Part shown: positions 21,766 through 34,150 of the stretch, in pieces | Layout: each line of letters starts with the position of its first letter | Numbering within the stretch: position 1 is the first letter of the stretch | Assembly: GCA_037176885.1 (NCBI GenBank) | Contig: JAWWNJ010000140.1 | Coordinates: 310,001-374,000 of the forward strand | Origin: Favolaschia claudopus | Taxonomy: Eukaryota; Basidiomycota; Agaricomycetes; Agaricales; Mycenaceae | Direction: 5' to 3' | Length of the DNA stretch: 64,000 nt | Program-made: the position numbers and the translations under genes | Notes under the pieces: model-generated | Database searches by the model: none | The model's input: the letters and a program-made list of their open reading frames with translations, nothing else | Told to the model about the DNA's origin: nothing

Positions 21766-24530
21766 GGTGTAATTCGCGCGCACGCGCGCCCATACACTCG
21801 AAGGTATACATATCTTCTATGGATCTAAGTAAGTGAAACTCACCTTCATGTTAACTCGGGTCGACACTAACCTTTCTTTTCTTCTATAGGTCTTTTCAAC
21901 TCCAACGCGGCGTCAAACAACCAACCTGAATCGAAGCAAGTATGTATCAAGCTATGTTACATCGATTCACACCGAGGTAAGCTTGCCTTCCTTTCGTTCG
22001 AATCGATTCAAACTGATCAATTAACTTGCATTCATTTGTTAGGTCGCATTCTCTCTATCTAGCATGGACATCTACAACACCGACTTCAACTTACTTCAAG
22101 TTCAAATTCACAGTTGATTGGATCGAATCCAGGTTCACTTCGGGTCTCTCTGAACGAGGTGAGTTTGATTCGTTTTCGTTCGTTTTGTATCAATATTCTG
22201 AACTCAACTTCGAGTTAAGGTTTACTTGGGCGAGACCTAGTTCAAGTTGTAACGGTTCAATTCGAGTGAATTCAGTTGCATTGAACTCAAATCAAGGTCG
22301 CCTCGGAGGTAAGCAACTCAAATCTTTACATTCCTTCTTCATTTCCTCGCGCAGCGCTGACCATCTCACTCAGCGCACGCTTCATCACTCACCTCTTTCC
22401 TTCAAGCTCTCAATTCAGTTTAACTAGCGGTTTCGGGATCTAGCTTCGAGTCGAGTCAACTCAAGTGAGCTTTCTTTCGTTTACTCTCGTTGCCATCAAG
22501 TTTGATTCAGTTCAGTTCAATTCAACTGACCGCTATTATGGATCTCGAGGTAAGCTTTCATTCTCTCTCTTCTTCATTTTCCTCGTGCGCTGAGTTGTGT
22601 TATAACACAACTCAGCGCACAGTTCATAACTCATCTCTTTCAGACTTTCAGTTCAACTCAACTCAATTCGCGCCTTCCGGAATTCCCGCTTCAGGTGAGT
22701 TTTCCTTCTTCTCATCTCATTTCATTTCAACTCAACTCAATAGAGTCGTACGCCGTTTACGGTTCCTTACTGACGATTCGCCCGCAGGTGTCATTTGGTT
22801 TGAAGACAAATCTATTTCATTCAAATTGCCTATTTACTTACATTGTAGATACAGTACGATACGCTGGCGACTTCCTCTCGTCGCGTTTCGACTTCCCGAC
22901 CCGCCGCCCACCCTCTTCCCGCCACGAACGCGCAATCGAGCGCACTAACCGCCTCCCACGCCGCTCTCCCGCCGCTTCCTTCGCCTTACGGAGTCGACGC
23001 GACTCGCGCGGGGTGTATCTGGGTAAATATGTAAGTTCTTTCGTTTCTTTCGCCGTCAAAATCGAAAGAACTGACCTTATTTTGATCCTAGCGCGAGATC
23101 CCGAGCGAGTCGGCGCGTGTAGCACCTAGACGACGGCGGCGGCGTTGACGGTGACGAGGAGGGCGGCGGCGGCGTCGCACGTTGATCTGCTTATCTAGGT
23201 GAGTATTCTTCGTTTCGTCGTCGAAATTGAAAGAAATCACTTACATTTGATTCGAAGCGCATTTTTGTGCGAGTCGGCGCGCGTAGCGCCGCCGTCACGA
23301 TCTCGGCCTTGAAAGTATCGAGGAGAGCGGTGTGTAAGAGCGGGGTTTGAGGTGGAGACTTTGAAGGGAGAGGGGCAGGTTTTGACTTGAGGTTTTGGCT
23401 TGAGGGCGTCGGGACGGCGGAACGACGACGTCGGTGATGCGGCGGTCGAGCAGTCGAGACGGAACGGCGGCGGGGGATACGAGTCGAGGGGGGGGAGGCG
23501 TGGCGCTAGGGAAAAGAGGGATGCCGTTAGTAGGGCGCGGGAGGAAGAGGGAACGGCAGGACGTACCTTCGTTCCTGGGTACTTTGTGTGTATGTAGGTA
23601 CAGGTTGGCGGCGGCGTGGGCATCGCAAACGGCGGCGGCGGGGCGGGGAGTCGATGGGTGCGAGTCAAGGAGTGGGTGGAGGTTCGAGTGGTGAATGTGA
23701 GGGCGGGAACGGGGTTGTAAGGGTAAGAAAAAGTCGCTAAAAAGACGCCGTTAGCGTGGGTACTCAAAAAGACAGCGGTGACGCACGTTTATAAGGTTGA
23801 CGTCGCCGCTGACGCATCGGAGGATGTGGGCGGAGGTAGATTGAGGCGGGGAGAGCGCGCGGTTGGGGGTGTAAGCGAAACGGCGGGTGTACAGCATTTG
23901 AATGCGGTGAGGAGGCGGCAATCGGCGAGTCGGCGGTGGGAAGGTCGAGTCGGGGGGTTGAGAGAGAGGTGGTTGTGGGAGCGGCGGGAGAGCGAGGAGT
24001 CAGTGGGCGCGAGTTGATGAGGTGGTGGAGGCGAGAGTGGTGGTGGTGGTGAAGGAGGGAACGGGGTCGGCAGGGTAAGAAGAAAGCTGCTGAAGTGAAA
24101 AGTTCTCGTTAGTGCGAAAACCAAAGAAGACAACGCCGACGCACGTTTGTGACGTTGACGTCGCCACGAACGAGTCAGAGAATGGGGGTGGTGGTAGATA
24201 GAGGCGGGGAGACGAGGCGGCGGGTTTTTGAGGCGAAACAGCGGGGTTTACGCGTTTGAGATTGGTGCGCTGGCGGAAGCGACGGGTCGGCGTTGGGAAA
24301 GTGGATTGGGGTGAAGGAGATGAGAGTGGTTGTGGTGGAGAAGGGGCAGCGGCGGCACTATGTCGTGTGGCGGGAAGACCGAGCTAGAGGGAAAGGAATA
24401 AGTTGACCAAGAGAAAGAACTCAAAAAGGCATCAATACACACCTTGACCCATATCTGTGCGACGTCTCTGTCTCGGGGAGTTTGTGTTGTCGAGGTTGAG
24501 AGGGCGAGTCGGATTGTACGGAGGTCAGAC

Positions 24531-24548
24531 GACGCGTTCGACGCGTTG
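24531..24548. promoter_or_regulatory. Paired ACGCGT boxes at the right end of E1
   Basis: gacgcgttcgacgcgttg holds two ACGCGT hexamers 9 bp apart. The same pair is at 43387-43403 in the E2 end and at 54599-54613 in E3, so it is a constant feature of the right end of E. Confidence 0.6.
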
Positions 24549-24669
24549 AGGCGGCAAGACAGAGCTGAGAGGTAAGGTGAGTGGATGAGAGAAGAGGGAC
24601 AAGGCACGAAAACTGACCGTGAGAAGCAGCGGCGCGACATTCGACGTTGTTCGAAGGAGGACATAGCCG

Positions 24670-24749
24670 GCCGCGAGGACAGGCGGCACAGACAACGGGC
24701 GCTCGCCCTCTATCTTGCGAAGGTTGTTGAGCATCATCGTACAGGTCAA
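24670..24749 (-). pseudogene. Paladin 5' fragment, copy 2 (27 codons)
   Basis: Encodes MTCTMMLNNLRKIEGERPL followed by SVPPVLAA, identical to the start of the paladin gene. It then leaves the gene at 24670 and enters E1, where the frame runs on as unrelated residues (GYVLLRTT...) for about 47 codons. No phosphatase domain remains. Confidence 0.85.
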
Positions 24750-24879
24750 GTCAGCCTTATGGTTACCTGGTGGTAAACGTCACAATTCCGGCAAAGTCCG
24801 ATCATCAGTGGTCTCAACCACATTGTTCTTTGCGTCGCCGAACATACAGACCGCGCTCTTTTGCGGCCAATTTCCTCAG

Positions 24880-25832
24880 ATGCCACCACTCACGCTTGCG
24901 TACTACTGCTCAGGGCACGGTGCGTCCAAACTTGTACCTCAAGAGAAAATCCAGGAGTTTTCCAGGTTACGGTCATGCAACGAGAGTATCGGCAATGGCA
25001 ACTCATCTATTGCATATTCCGGAGTCCAACAGACCTGTTGTTTACATCGTATCCTCTGCACCGAAACTCGTTTTCGCTGACAGCATCAGCATCGGGGCTC
25101 ATTATCGCAATGCCAATATTGATCCAGTCATTGTTCAGCCGTTAGCGTAAGTCGAAACGTTTTTCTGCTAAAATGAGCGCCATATAACCAACAACAGTTA
25201 TCGAGTAGATCGGCAGCAAAGTCTTGCAGTGTTGAAATCTTTTCTTGACAACAAGGACGCGATATTGGAAACCGAGATCGAGTGGCTGACGGAGATTCAA
25301 GCGGATTGTGTGTTAAGTGACGCGGCTTTCATCGGTTGGTGAGTTGTGTAATGCTCTTTTTCTAACGGCCAAGCAGCAGATCAGGGAGCGCAACGGCTAG
25401 TCGACGTGCGAGCCGAGAACTAAGCCCTGTCCATGGGCTATCCCGGCCTGGATCACCCCAGAATGTGGCAGAGAGACATCCTCACCATAGTCTCCCCCCT
25501 TCCGCGAAGGGACTTGTATTCCCCCATCTCGAGATTCCCGCGGGAGTTGCGTCTTTCAGCGAACAAGACCATCACAGCTTCACAGCACCTCGCCTCGCTA
25601 CTGCTTCCCATCTGTGGATTCCCGGGGCGCCCCCCGCATCAAAACCTCCTACTTCCCCAACATTGCGTCGGGCTTCCGTCGATGACGGACCCGTATTCCA
25701 AACCATCCCTCCCACACCGCCGGGAGATGAATTCTCAATTGATCAGGCATATTTTGATTTTGAAGATGAAGATGGACTAGCAGACGATTTGGATGATCTC
25801 CTTCAACCCCGGCTTCTCCCCGATGCATCTTG
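24880..25832 (+). pseudogene. Glycosyltransferase-like gene, copy 2, internally deleted and 3'-truncated
   Basis: Exons 1-3 match the intact gene (YYCSGHGYGHATR..., then YRVDRQQ...). Shortly after the exon 3 donor (about 25345-25368) the sequence jumps into the middle of exon 5 (PSSRSGSATASRRAS), losing roughly 680 bp including exon 4. It ends at ...LLPDAS (25832), where E2 begins. In the retained exon sequence I count about 4 differences in 152 bp from the intact copy. Confidence 0.8.
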
Positions 25833-27159
25833 ATGTCGCGTACTCGCTGTATCGTAGTTTATTCGCTGCAATAAAATTTGTTCGTCTCCCCAATGAAATC
25901 TTTGTCCCAAAAAGGAAATTCTTAAGCGCCGACACGCTCACCTCGCAACTAAGCTCGCCGCGCGACCAAGGTCGCAAGCGACTCGCCAGCCTTGAACTTA
26001 TAGCTTTCTGCGCGTGCACGGACCTCTCAACAAGTTGGGGCTGTTTGTTGTTTGATAGACCCGGGGAGAAATTTTTGATTTTGGGACTTGCAGGATGCCG
26101 TTTTGCTGGACCTTTTGGCTGGGTTATGGGAATGTACTATACAGTTGTGATTCAGACAGTTTTGAAGTGAATATATTGAATTTTTCGAGCAAATACAAGA
26201 CAAAGTGAAGACGTAAACTACTAGGGTGGTAGAATTTTCAGTTTGAAGTCAAAAGACGCGTCGAGACGCGTTATTTTACGCGTTTCGACGCGTCAAAGTC
26301 AGTATATTGGCTCTCGGATAGTGTACAAGTTGTATTTAGAGTCAATTGAACGCGTCTTACCTGTTTATAACGCGAATTCCGCCAAGTCGGTGGGTTTTGG
26401 GTGAATTTTGAGATTTTGGACTTGGAGCTGAGTCGTCGCGCCAAGACTGAAAGTTGAACAAGTCAGCTCACAGTAAGAACAACGACTTGAACGAAATTTG
26501 AAGACTTACCCTGGTAGGCTGCGTTGATTCGAACTTGTACGCGGAAAGACAAAATGAAGTCTGCAAATGAAACTCACCAAGATAAACCGTTTGCAACCTT
26601 TTGAAGGTCAGATTGAGTTGAACTCGAAAGCTTGAACCTGAAATCAAACCCATATGAGTTGTAATTCAATGAATTTGAACGGATTGAGCAACTTCTGCTC
26701 ACGTGAACATGGCTCTTTGTGAAGTCGTCGCTCGGCGGATGCCGAAAATCAGATTTTGATTGATGTGTTCGATGGTGACAATTCTGCTGGGAAAGCTTGC
26801 AAAGCAATATAAGGAAGAGAGAGCTTATGAGAAGAGCTGAAACTTACCTGGGGTGACATGAGTTTGCGAGCGTCGCTCGGCGGACGCCGAAAAATCGGTT
26901 TTTGAATTTTGATGTCGGACTTTGAGAGCTGAACAACGCCGCTTGCGGAGAGCTGAATTGAAGGTGAACACTCTGTTGAATTGAGAAACGAATTCAACTC
27001 ACCCTTAGGTTCGCCTCGTCGCGAGCTTTGCTCGCCGGACGGCGAAAACTCGAATTCCCGAAAAGGCCGGGAATTCGACTTCGCGAATATTTGAGGTGCG
27101 ATACCTAGAGAAAAGAGATCCGTATGAAATATGTAAGAAGACTATGCAGGAGACTCACC

Positions 27160-27960
27160 TGGCACCGCTCGCCGGAATCATTTCTATATACTCAGGGCAT
27201 TAGCGCCGCTGCGCGGCGCCTCAACGAGCAACGTGGCTCGTGATAACGTTGCTTTGAGTTGGGAGACGCGGCTTTTGCCTGCCGGCGGCAAAATCCTCGG
27301 CGCAAAAGTGGTCAGAATCACGTCAAAAGGAGCATAAAAAGAGAATAGAAATACGCACCTGAAACCCCGCTCGCGGGAAGAATTTCTATATAGTGAAAGG
27401 TATGCAGCGCCGCTGCGCGGCGCTTCCTCGACGAGCTGAACAGCTTGTGAGGGTGGCGGGAAAGGCGCTGCTTTGAGCTTGGAGGAGTGGCCTTTGCCTG
27501 CCGGCAGCAAAATCCCCGGTGAAAAGGTGCTGAAAAAAGGTCAGAATGTGCATAATGAGATGAGATGAGATGGATGTGCACCTCGACGTGCTCGCGGGAA
27601 GAAAATGTATATAGTCAAGGGCTATCTGCGCGGCGCCTCCTCAACGAGCCGAAGAGCTCGTGAGGCAAGGGGGAGAGTCGCTGCTTTGAGTTTGGAGGGT
27701 GGCTTTTGCCTGCCGGCGGCCAAATCTCCGGTGAAAAAGTGCTGAAAATAATGTCAGAATGAACATGAAAAGAAGGAAGGGACACGCACCTGAGGGTGCC
27801 GCTCGGCGGATGAAGTTCTGTATAGACAAAGCTATACGCGCCGCTTCCCGGCGCGCGCGCAGTGACAAGCCTCGCGGGGTGGTGATGTTGACGTGTCTAG
27901 GTGAGTTGGAGGGCGGGGTTAGCCTGCCGGCGGCCAAATCCCCGTTGCAAAAAGCTGAAA
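27160..27960 (-). repeat. Four tandem units of about 215 bp (E2a left arm)
   Basis: Counterpart of the E1 array. The ccggcggc/ccggcagc anchor recurs at about 27280, 27499, 27712 and 27926. Hairpin stems are mostly kept; the fourth unit has a broken stem (gcgccgcttcccggcgc). The same array is repeated at 36316-37116 in E2b. Confidence 0.65.
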
Positions 27961-29716
27961 AAATGGTCAGATTTCACATCCGAAACACCGAAGGAAGACC
28001 TCACTGCTGGGCCTGAGATAGCTGCAGTGGGGTGAAAAGGGAGAAGGGAGAGCGCAACAAGGGAGGAGAGGGAACGGGGAATGAAGTGGGGGAAGGAGAG
28101 AGATGGTGGTAAGGGACAAGTCAACGGTGTACGTACACTTTGAATTACGGAGATTCGGTTACGCTGAATCAAAACCCCAACAACGCGGTCAGGTGTCCGC
28201 GGCGCGTGTCGCGTTGCTCAGCGCGAATCCCACCTAGCTATTCAGTTCCCGTGCCGGGGAAGAGTCAGCAGGGTTTGCAAGATGATGCGTCAATTCATTG
28301 GTTCAGGTTTGCAGACGAACTTTGAGCCGTTGAGAAATTTTCACAAGGTTTGAATAAAGAAGACATTTCTTTAGGACTGACTGCATAGAATTTGTTGCCC
28401 AGGATGTGCTCGAGCCAGCCAGAATGACACAACAAGCTGAAGACCATGAAAATTTGAGGGCTGCCAAGTCAACGTCGGCTAGAGTTTTGCTGAGAAGCCT
28501 TGAGAAGCCCACACTGCCTTCCAGGCAATCAATAGAAACTTTGAAGACACCGATTGGACACCGAGAGACACCGAAATTTGGTCGTATGGGCGCTGAAGAT
28601 CTTGAGATCTGTGCATGCGAGCGCGCTGGTTTGTTTCGCTAGCCGACGTCAACCATGAGATCTGAGAAGCGGCAAAAGAAATCGCCGGCGACGCGCGTCG
28701 TCGGTAGCGGTGACGTGCCCGCCCTTGCGTAAGTCCATTTTGCTGGCAGATGATGAAAGAAGAGAGAGTGTTGATTTTTCGTGACCGTGGGAACCAAAAC
28801 CGCGGTTTGTGTTCGAACTTTCGGCTTGCGGAACAAAATTTCCTTCTAAGGCGAGTTTTCAACTCCTACGAGTTCCGAAAGGAGAAAACTCACCTCTTGC
28901 TTCCAACACTCATGTTCGTTTTGCGCTCCGCTGCACCAACGCCCTCGGCACACTCCGGCAACAAACCCAACATACCTTGGAGTGTAACCTACGGCTATAT
29001 GGCCCCATTTGGGTGCTGGGAACACCGCAACGGTCAATACGACACTTCCGCGCATTTTCAAAAACTCGGACTCATGTGGCCTCGGACCTTCCGCCATCAC
29101 GTCAATCATGATTGATATTTGTTCTGGGGATACTGCTCAGCGTTGGGGGAAGTTTCTGGGGTGATTGGAGCATGAATCAAGGTGATATGGATTTCGGTGT
29201 GTTTTCGTGCCTCGCGCTTGTTTCCCGTCCACCAGCTGACACCTCCGACCCAAACTATTTTGTGTTCTTATTTGGTTTGTGCAACCTTGCTCTCTCTGAA
29301 GTTCCAGCGCGCTACGACTCCGCCAACCCTCAAAACCTCAATTCCTCACTTCCCACAACTTCCGCCATTCCAGGGTCCCTTCCCCCGACCTGTCGATCCA
29401 TTACATCAAGGATTGATGCATCAGTTACGCATGAAACATTAGACGTGTGCTGGAAGCTTCTACGCCGGTTTCCAGCGACGTATGAATATTTTACAGGTCG
29501 CCGCTGATTTCTCAGCTTCCTTTTTTCCGACTGAATGGCGGGCTACACGGGCTTTGTAAGACACCGAGTGTCGATCCCGACGGATTTGCGGATGATTTGG
29601 TGAGCAGAATTGAGTTGCAGGCCCGGGGACGGGGTATAAAGGTGAGCTGACAACATGGTTTTGGTTATGGGTTTGCCGCCCACTTCCCACCTCCCTCCCT
29701 TTACCCTCCCTCATTA

Positions 29717-30125
29717 CTATTGTGCCCAACGGGTATGAATTCTCCCAATGGGTCTGAATTTTCGATAATCCTGCTTCCCCTTTGACCCTTTGGCCTCCGG
29801 AATTTGCGGGATGAGTTTCTATGCTTCTTCTCTATGGCTTTGCAGAATTCTATTGGGATCCAGAGAGGACGAGGTGTTGAGAAAAGGGTACCGATTCATC
29901 AAGGTAAATTGATGGGGTGATGATTGAGATCAAAGTACTCGCCGACCCGGTAATTGCTTTTGGACCACTTCCCTTTCGTCGTAGCTCAAGTGCTTTGGGG
30001 TTCTCGCAGAGAATTGGTGAAAGAATAGATCCCGAAAAAAACCGGGGCCAAACGATGGACGGGGGAGCAGGAAATATCGAAAATTCAGACCCATTGGGAG
30101 AATTCATACCCGTTGGGCACAATAG
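29717..30125. mobile_element. 409-bp MITE with 51-bp terminal inverted repeats
   Basis: The ends are perfect 51-bp inverted repeats beginning ctattgtgcccaacgggt, flanked by TA on both sides (29715-29716 and 30126-30127). E1 has the empty site (ccttattatcaac at about 20097-20109), which proves insertion. There is no coding capacity. The TA target duplication suggests mobilisation by a Tc1/mariner-type transposase. The identical copy is at 38873-39281. Confidence 0.9.
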
Positions 30126-33100
30126 TATCAACAACTTATCTTCATTCAACTTTCTATTCAATTCAACTTCAAAACTCTTCACTTCCCTTTGCTTTCCTTC
30201 ATTTCGAGCTTTCGTCCTTCAAGTCGGGCTTCGGCTTTATTCGGGCTTCACTCATCCTTGACTTTGTCGTTAACTTTCATTGTCGTTTGTGACTTCAACA
30301 CTACCACTCTTTCTTTCATTCAACTAACTAACATTCTACTTCAATTCTAGGTTCTATACTTCGTTCCAATACCTCCCTTTCTCTTCCAGTTCACCGCCGC
30401 ACTCAATTCTTATTAGTATTACCTCTTCCGCTTGTTCAATGAAGTGAGTTGTCGGCTTTCCTCCTTCAAATGATTACTGACCTTTCAATTAGCTTCGTTT
30501 CTCTTCATTCCATTGCTATTTGAGCTGCAAATCCCGAGTCCTTCAACGCCAAACTAACCTTCAAGTTATATCTCGACGGCTTTGTACAGGTGAGTGATTT
30601 CAGTTCCTTTGCATACCTCAAGCCATTACTAACCTTTCATTCAGTCTCTATTCATTCTTAAACTGCATGAGATGCACATTTCGACTCCTTCAACACCGAC
30701 TGACCTTCAAGTTGCCTTTGAGTGTTTCGACGCGTTTGTACAGGTGAGTGATTCAATCTCTTCATTCACTTCAGACCTCTTTCAGACTCTTACTTACTGA
30801 CCCTTCATCTAGTTTGTATTCATTTTTAAGTTGCATGAGATGCACATTTCGACTGGTTGGGCAAGGTAAGTGGCTTCCTCGTTGACTATTATGACTGACC
30901 GTTTGTTACTACTTAGCTTCGTGAGATGCACATTTCGGCTGCCTCGGTAAGCTCTAGTACTGCTATTATAATCGGATACTGACCACTTCTATAGTATGTT
31001 TCAATGTATCCCTTCAATGGGACGCATTCAACACAACCAGTACTTCAAATCTCTAACCTGGATTGACTTCAACGTCGTCTCGGGAATCCCCGGTGAGTCG
31101 AGTTTTCCCTCATTTCTCTTCGTTCGTTGATTGACTCGTTCAGGATTGACTTGGATAGTGAACGCAAGGTTGTTTCGACTTGAGTTGGGGTTACTTTCGT
31201 TCAAGGTGAGTATGGTTTTGGTTTTGTGACTCTACTTTCACTGAGATATCTTGCAGGCCGCGCTGTTTCATTCGACATACTATGGTGTTGGGTTTGTAGT
31301 TGAGGTTGAATTGGTCTTGGTACAAGGTGCGCGTTGCTGACCCGTTCAATACTTGACCCAATCTGACTTGATTTCAGTTACAAGTAGGCTTTCGTCGGAT
31401 CCCTTAGGTTGTCCCGATACCGAAACTATGCCCGTACGAGTCAAGGTACGTATGACTCTTTGAATTCTCTATACAAACCGATACTAACTTGACTCTCTTC
31501 ACCTATCAAGACCAAAACCATGCCTCTCTGGCTCCAGCCTCCAGTGCACTTCAACTGTAACGCCGAAACTCTGGCATTTTCGTCTCAGGTACGTCTAATT
31601 TCGATTTCTTACTTCAATTATTGACTGTCTGACTTAGATTTTGAATAGCAGACGCCGAAACTATGGTTCTCCGCACCAAACCTTTCAAGTACTTCACATT
31701 CAATGCCGAAACTATGGCAATTTCGTTCCAGGTACGTTCAAATTCTATTCCTTACTCTAATTATTGACCGTCTGATTTGAACTTTGAAGGCCGAAACTAT
31801 TTCGCTTTGAATCGCGCGTGCGCGCGTATATACAATCGAAGGTATAGATACATTCAAGTAAGTGAACCTGACCTTCATCTCAACTCGAGTCGACTCTAAC
31901 CTCCCTTTCTTGTCTCATATAGGTCTCTTCAATCCCAAAGCAGCGTCAGACAACCAAACTGAATTGAAACAAGCAAGTATCAACGTATACTCACATTGAG
32001 GTAAGCTTCCCTTTCTTGCGTTCGTTCGAATCGATTCAAACTATCTGATTAACTTGCGTTCGTTCGTTAGCTCTCTAACAAGTACAACACTTACTTGAAG
32101 TCATATCTCAAGTTTAAGTTGACGGTTCAATCAATCGAACTCAAGGTCACTCAGGGTCTCTCTGAACGAGGTGAGTTTGATTTATTGTCGTTCCTTTCTA
32201 TATCACTTCTCAACTCAAACTCAACTTCAAGTCTTCGACTTCAAGTTCAATTTCACTTGCGCAAGACTTCTCTGAGGTTGTAACGGTTCAATTCGGATTA
32301 CATTCAAGCGAAGTCGAGGTCACGTCGGAGGTAAGTAACTCAAATCTTTACATTCCTTCTTCATTTCCTCGCGCTAACCTGCTAACTCAGTGGACACTTC
32401 ATCACTCACCTCTTTCTTTCAAGCTTTCAACTCAGTTCAACTAGCGGCTTCGGGATTTCTCCAGCTTCAAGTCAACTCGAGTGAGTCTTTCTTTTTCCTT
32501 TCTTTCGCTGCGGTTGATTCAGTTTAGTTCAATTCAACTCGTACTATTACAGCGCTATGGATCTAAAGGTAAGCTTTCATCTTCTCTCCATTTTCCTCGT
32601 GCGCTGACAACCCAACTCAGCGCACGGTTCATAACTCATCTTCTTGGAATTTTCAAGTAGACTCGCGCCCTCGGGATTGGCAGCTTCGGTTTAATACAGG
32701 TGAGTTTTATCTTATTTCTCTCTTCTTTTCTCTTCGATTCGTTTGATTCAAGTCGTACGCCGTTTACGGTTTCCTTACTGACGATTCGCCCGCAGGTGTC
32801 ATTTGGTTTGAAGACAAAATCTATTTCATTCAAATTCTCTAGTTACTTACATTGTACGTTACGCTACCGCCTTCCTTCGTCTCGTCTCGTTTCCACAGCC
32901 CAACCCGCCGCTCATCCCCGCCATCTCACCCTCTTCCCGCCACGAACGCGCAATCTAGCGCACATCAGCCCCGTCCCTCCCGCGGCGCTCTCCCGCCGCT
33001 TCCTTCCTTCGCGACTCGCGCGGAGGTCGGTCTGATCATCTGAATACGTCGGTGAGTTATCTTCCTCCTTCGTTCGCGTCAAAAACGAAAGAACTCACTG

Positions 33101-34150
33101 AATCTTGATTTCTAGCGCAATTTTCCGAGCGATCGGCGCGCGCAGCGCCGAAACGACGTCCGCGTCGTAGGTCTTGAAGGTGACGAGGAGAGTGGCGGCG
33201 GCGTGCTGCGTTGATCAGCGTACTGCGGGTAAGCTATTCCACTTCGTTCTGCGTCGAAAACGAAAGAACTTACGTTAATTTTGGAGTTCTAGCGCTTTTT
33301 CGAGCGAATCGGCGCCGCCGTGATGGTCTCGGCCTTGAAGGTGTCGAGGAGAGCGGCGGCCGCGGCGTAAAATAGCGGGGTTGAGTTGGGAGTTGGGAGT
33401 GGAGTTGTGAGAGGAAACGAGGCGTCGAGACGGCGGGGCGACGGCGGACCGCGTCGGAACGATGATGTCGGCGAAATGGCGGCCGTCGGGTCGGGATCGA
33501 GTGGAGCGGTGGGTACGGGTCGAGGAGGGAAGGCGTTGCGCTGGGTAGACGGAGATGTCGTTAATACGGCGCGGAAAAGAGGAGGAAGGGCGGGACGACG
33601 TACCTTTGTTCCTAGACTTTTTGGTGTATGTAGGTACGGGTTGGCGGCGGCGTGGGCATCGCAAACGGCGGCGGCGGGGCGGGGAGTCGATGGGTGCGAG
33701 TCAAGGAGGGTGGAGGCTTGAGTGGTGGATGTGAGGGCGGGAACGGCGTTGTAAGGGTAAGAAATAGTCGCTAAAAAGACGCCGTTAGCATGGGTACTCA
33801 AAACGGCAGCGGTGACGCACGTTGATGACGTTGACGTCGTCGCCGAGGCACCAGAAACGCGGGGGGTGGTAGTGGGAAGGTGGGGAGAGCGAGGCGCGGC
33901 GGGGTTTGGAAGCGAAACGGCGGGTGTGATGTGTTTGGAAGTGAGTTGATGGCGGAAGCGACGCATTCGCGAAAGAGACGCGGGGTGAGCGGGAGAACAG
34001 GCAGGTGGGGCAAGGGGGCAAGGGGAAGGGGGTACGCGACGTCAGCGCTAGGCTGGACGCTGGGAAGATTGAGCTAGAGGCAAAGGGATGAGATAAGCAC
34101 AAGAAAGAACTCAAAAGCACCAAGACGCACCTTTTAGCCCCCTCACGCGC

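Larger units (their letters stand above)
16333..24669. repeat. Element E, copy 1 (E1), about 8.3 kb
   Basis: Bounded on the left by the truncated glycosyltransferase and on the right by the paladin 5' fragment. It is homologous along its length to E2 (25833 onward) and, for its right end, to E3 (52972-54712). I find no transposase, reverse transcriptase, integrase or Rep signature, no long terminal repeats and no credible long ORF. The left part (about 16.6-19.3 kb) reads as minus-strand sequence with repeated donors and acceptors; the right part (about 20.0-24.6 kb) does the same on the plus strand, with a TATA box between them. Nature unknown: a divergently transcribed, intron-dense non-coding element, or the remains of genes with many tiny exons. 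Confidence 0.7.
24995..34150. repeat. 9156-bp tandem duplication, first copy
   Basis: Every landmark and translated ORF here recurs exactly 9156 bp to the right, and I found no base difference in the segments I compared. It spans from within glycosyltransferase copy 2 to within the right end of E2. Flanking bases (24994 a versus 34150 c) do not match, so the junction shows no homology. Confidence 0.9.
25833..34150. repeat. Element E, copy 2a (E2a)
   Basis: Starts directly after the glycosyltransferase fragment at 'gatgcatcttg' and begins with about 100 bp that E1 lacks. It then follows the E1 order: ACGCGT palindrome 26255-26294, four left-arm units about 27160-27960, conserved hairpin block 28781-28902, TATA 29635-29640, right-arm splice chain 30590-32000, right-end repeats 32.7-34.1 kb. 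Relative to E1 it carries an extra inverted-repeat element (29717-30125) and an extra exon-like block near 30700. It is cut at 34150 by the tandem duplication boundary, so its true right end is seen only in the second copy. Confidence 0.75.

Noticed and set aside
16333..24669. E as an LTR retrotransposon, Helitron or Starship
   Set aside because: No reverse transcriptase, integrase, RepHel or tyrosine-recombinase motif and no terminal direct repeats were found; gene-fragment linkage alone (Helitron-like) is not enough.
33289..33966. 225-aa minus-strand ORF (and its copy at 42445-43122) in the right end of E
   Set aside because: Low-complexity Pro/Ser/Thr sequence from GC-rich repeats, opposite to the apparent splice orientation, with no domain; the equivalent E1 and E3 regions do not keep the frame.
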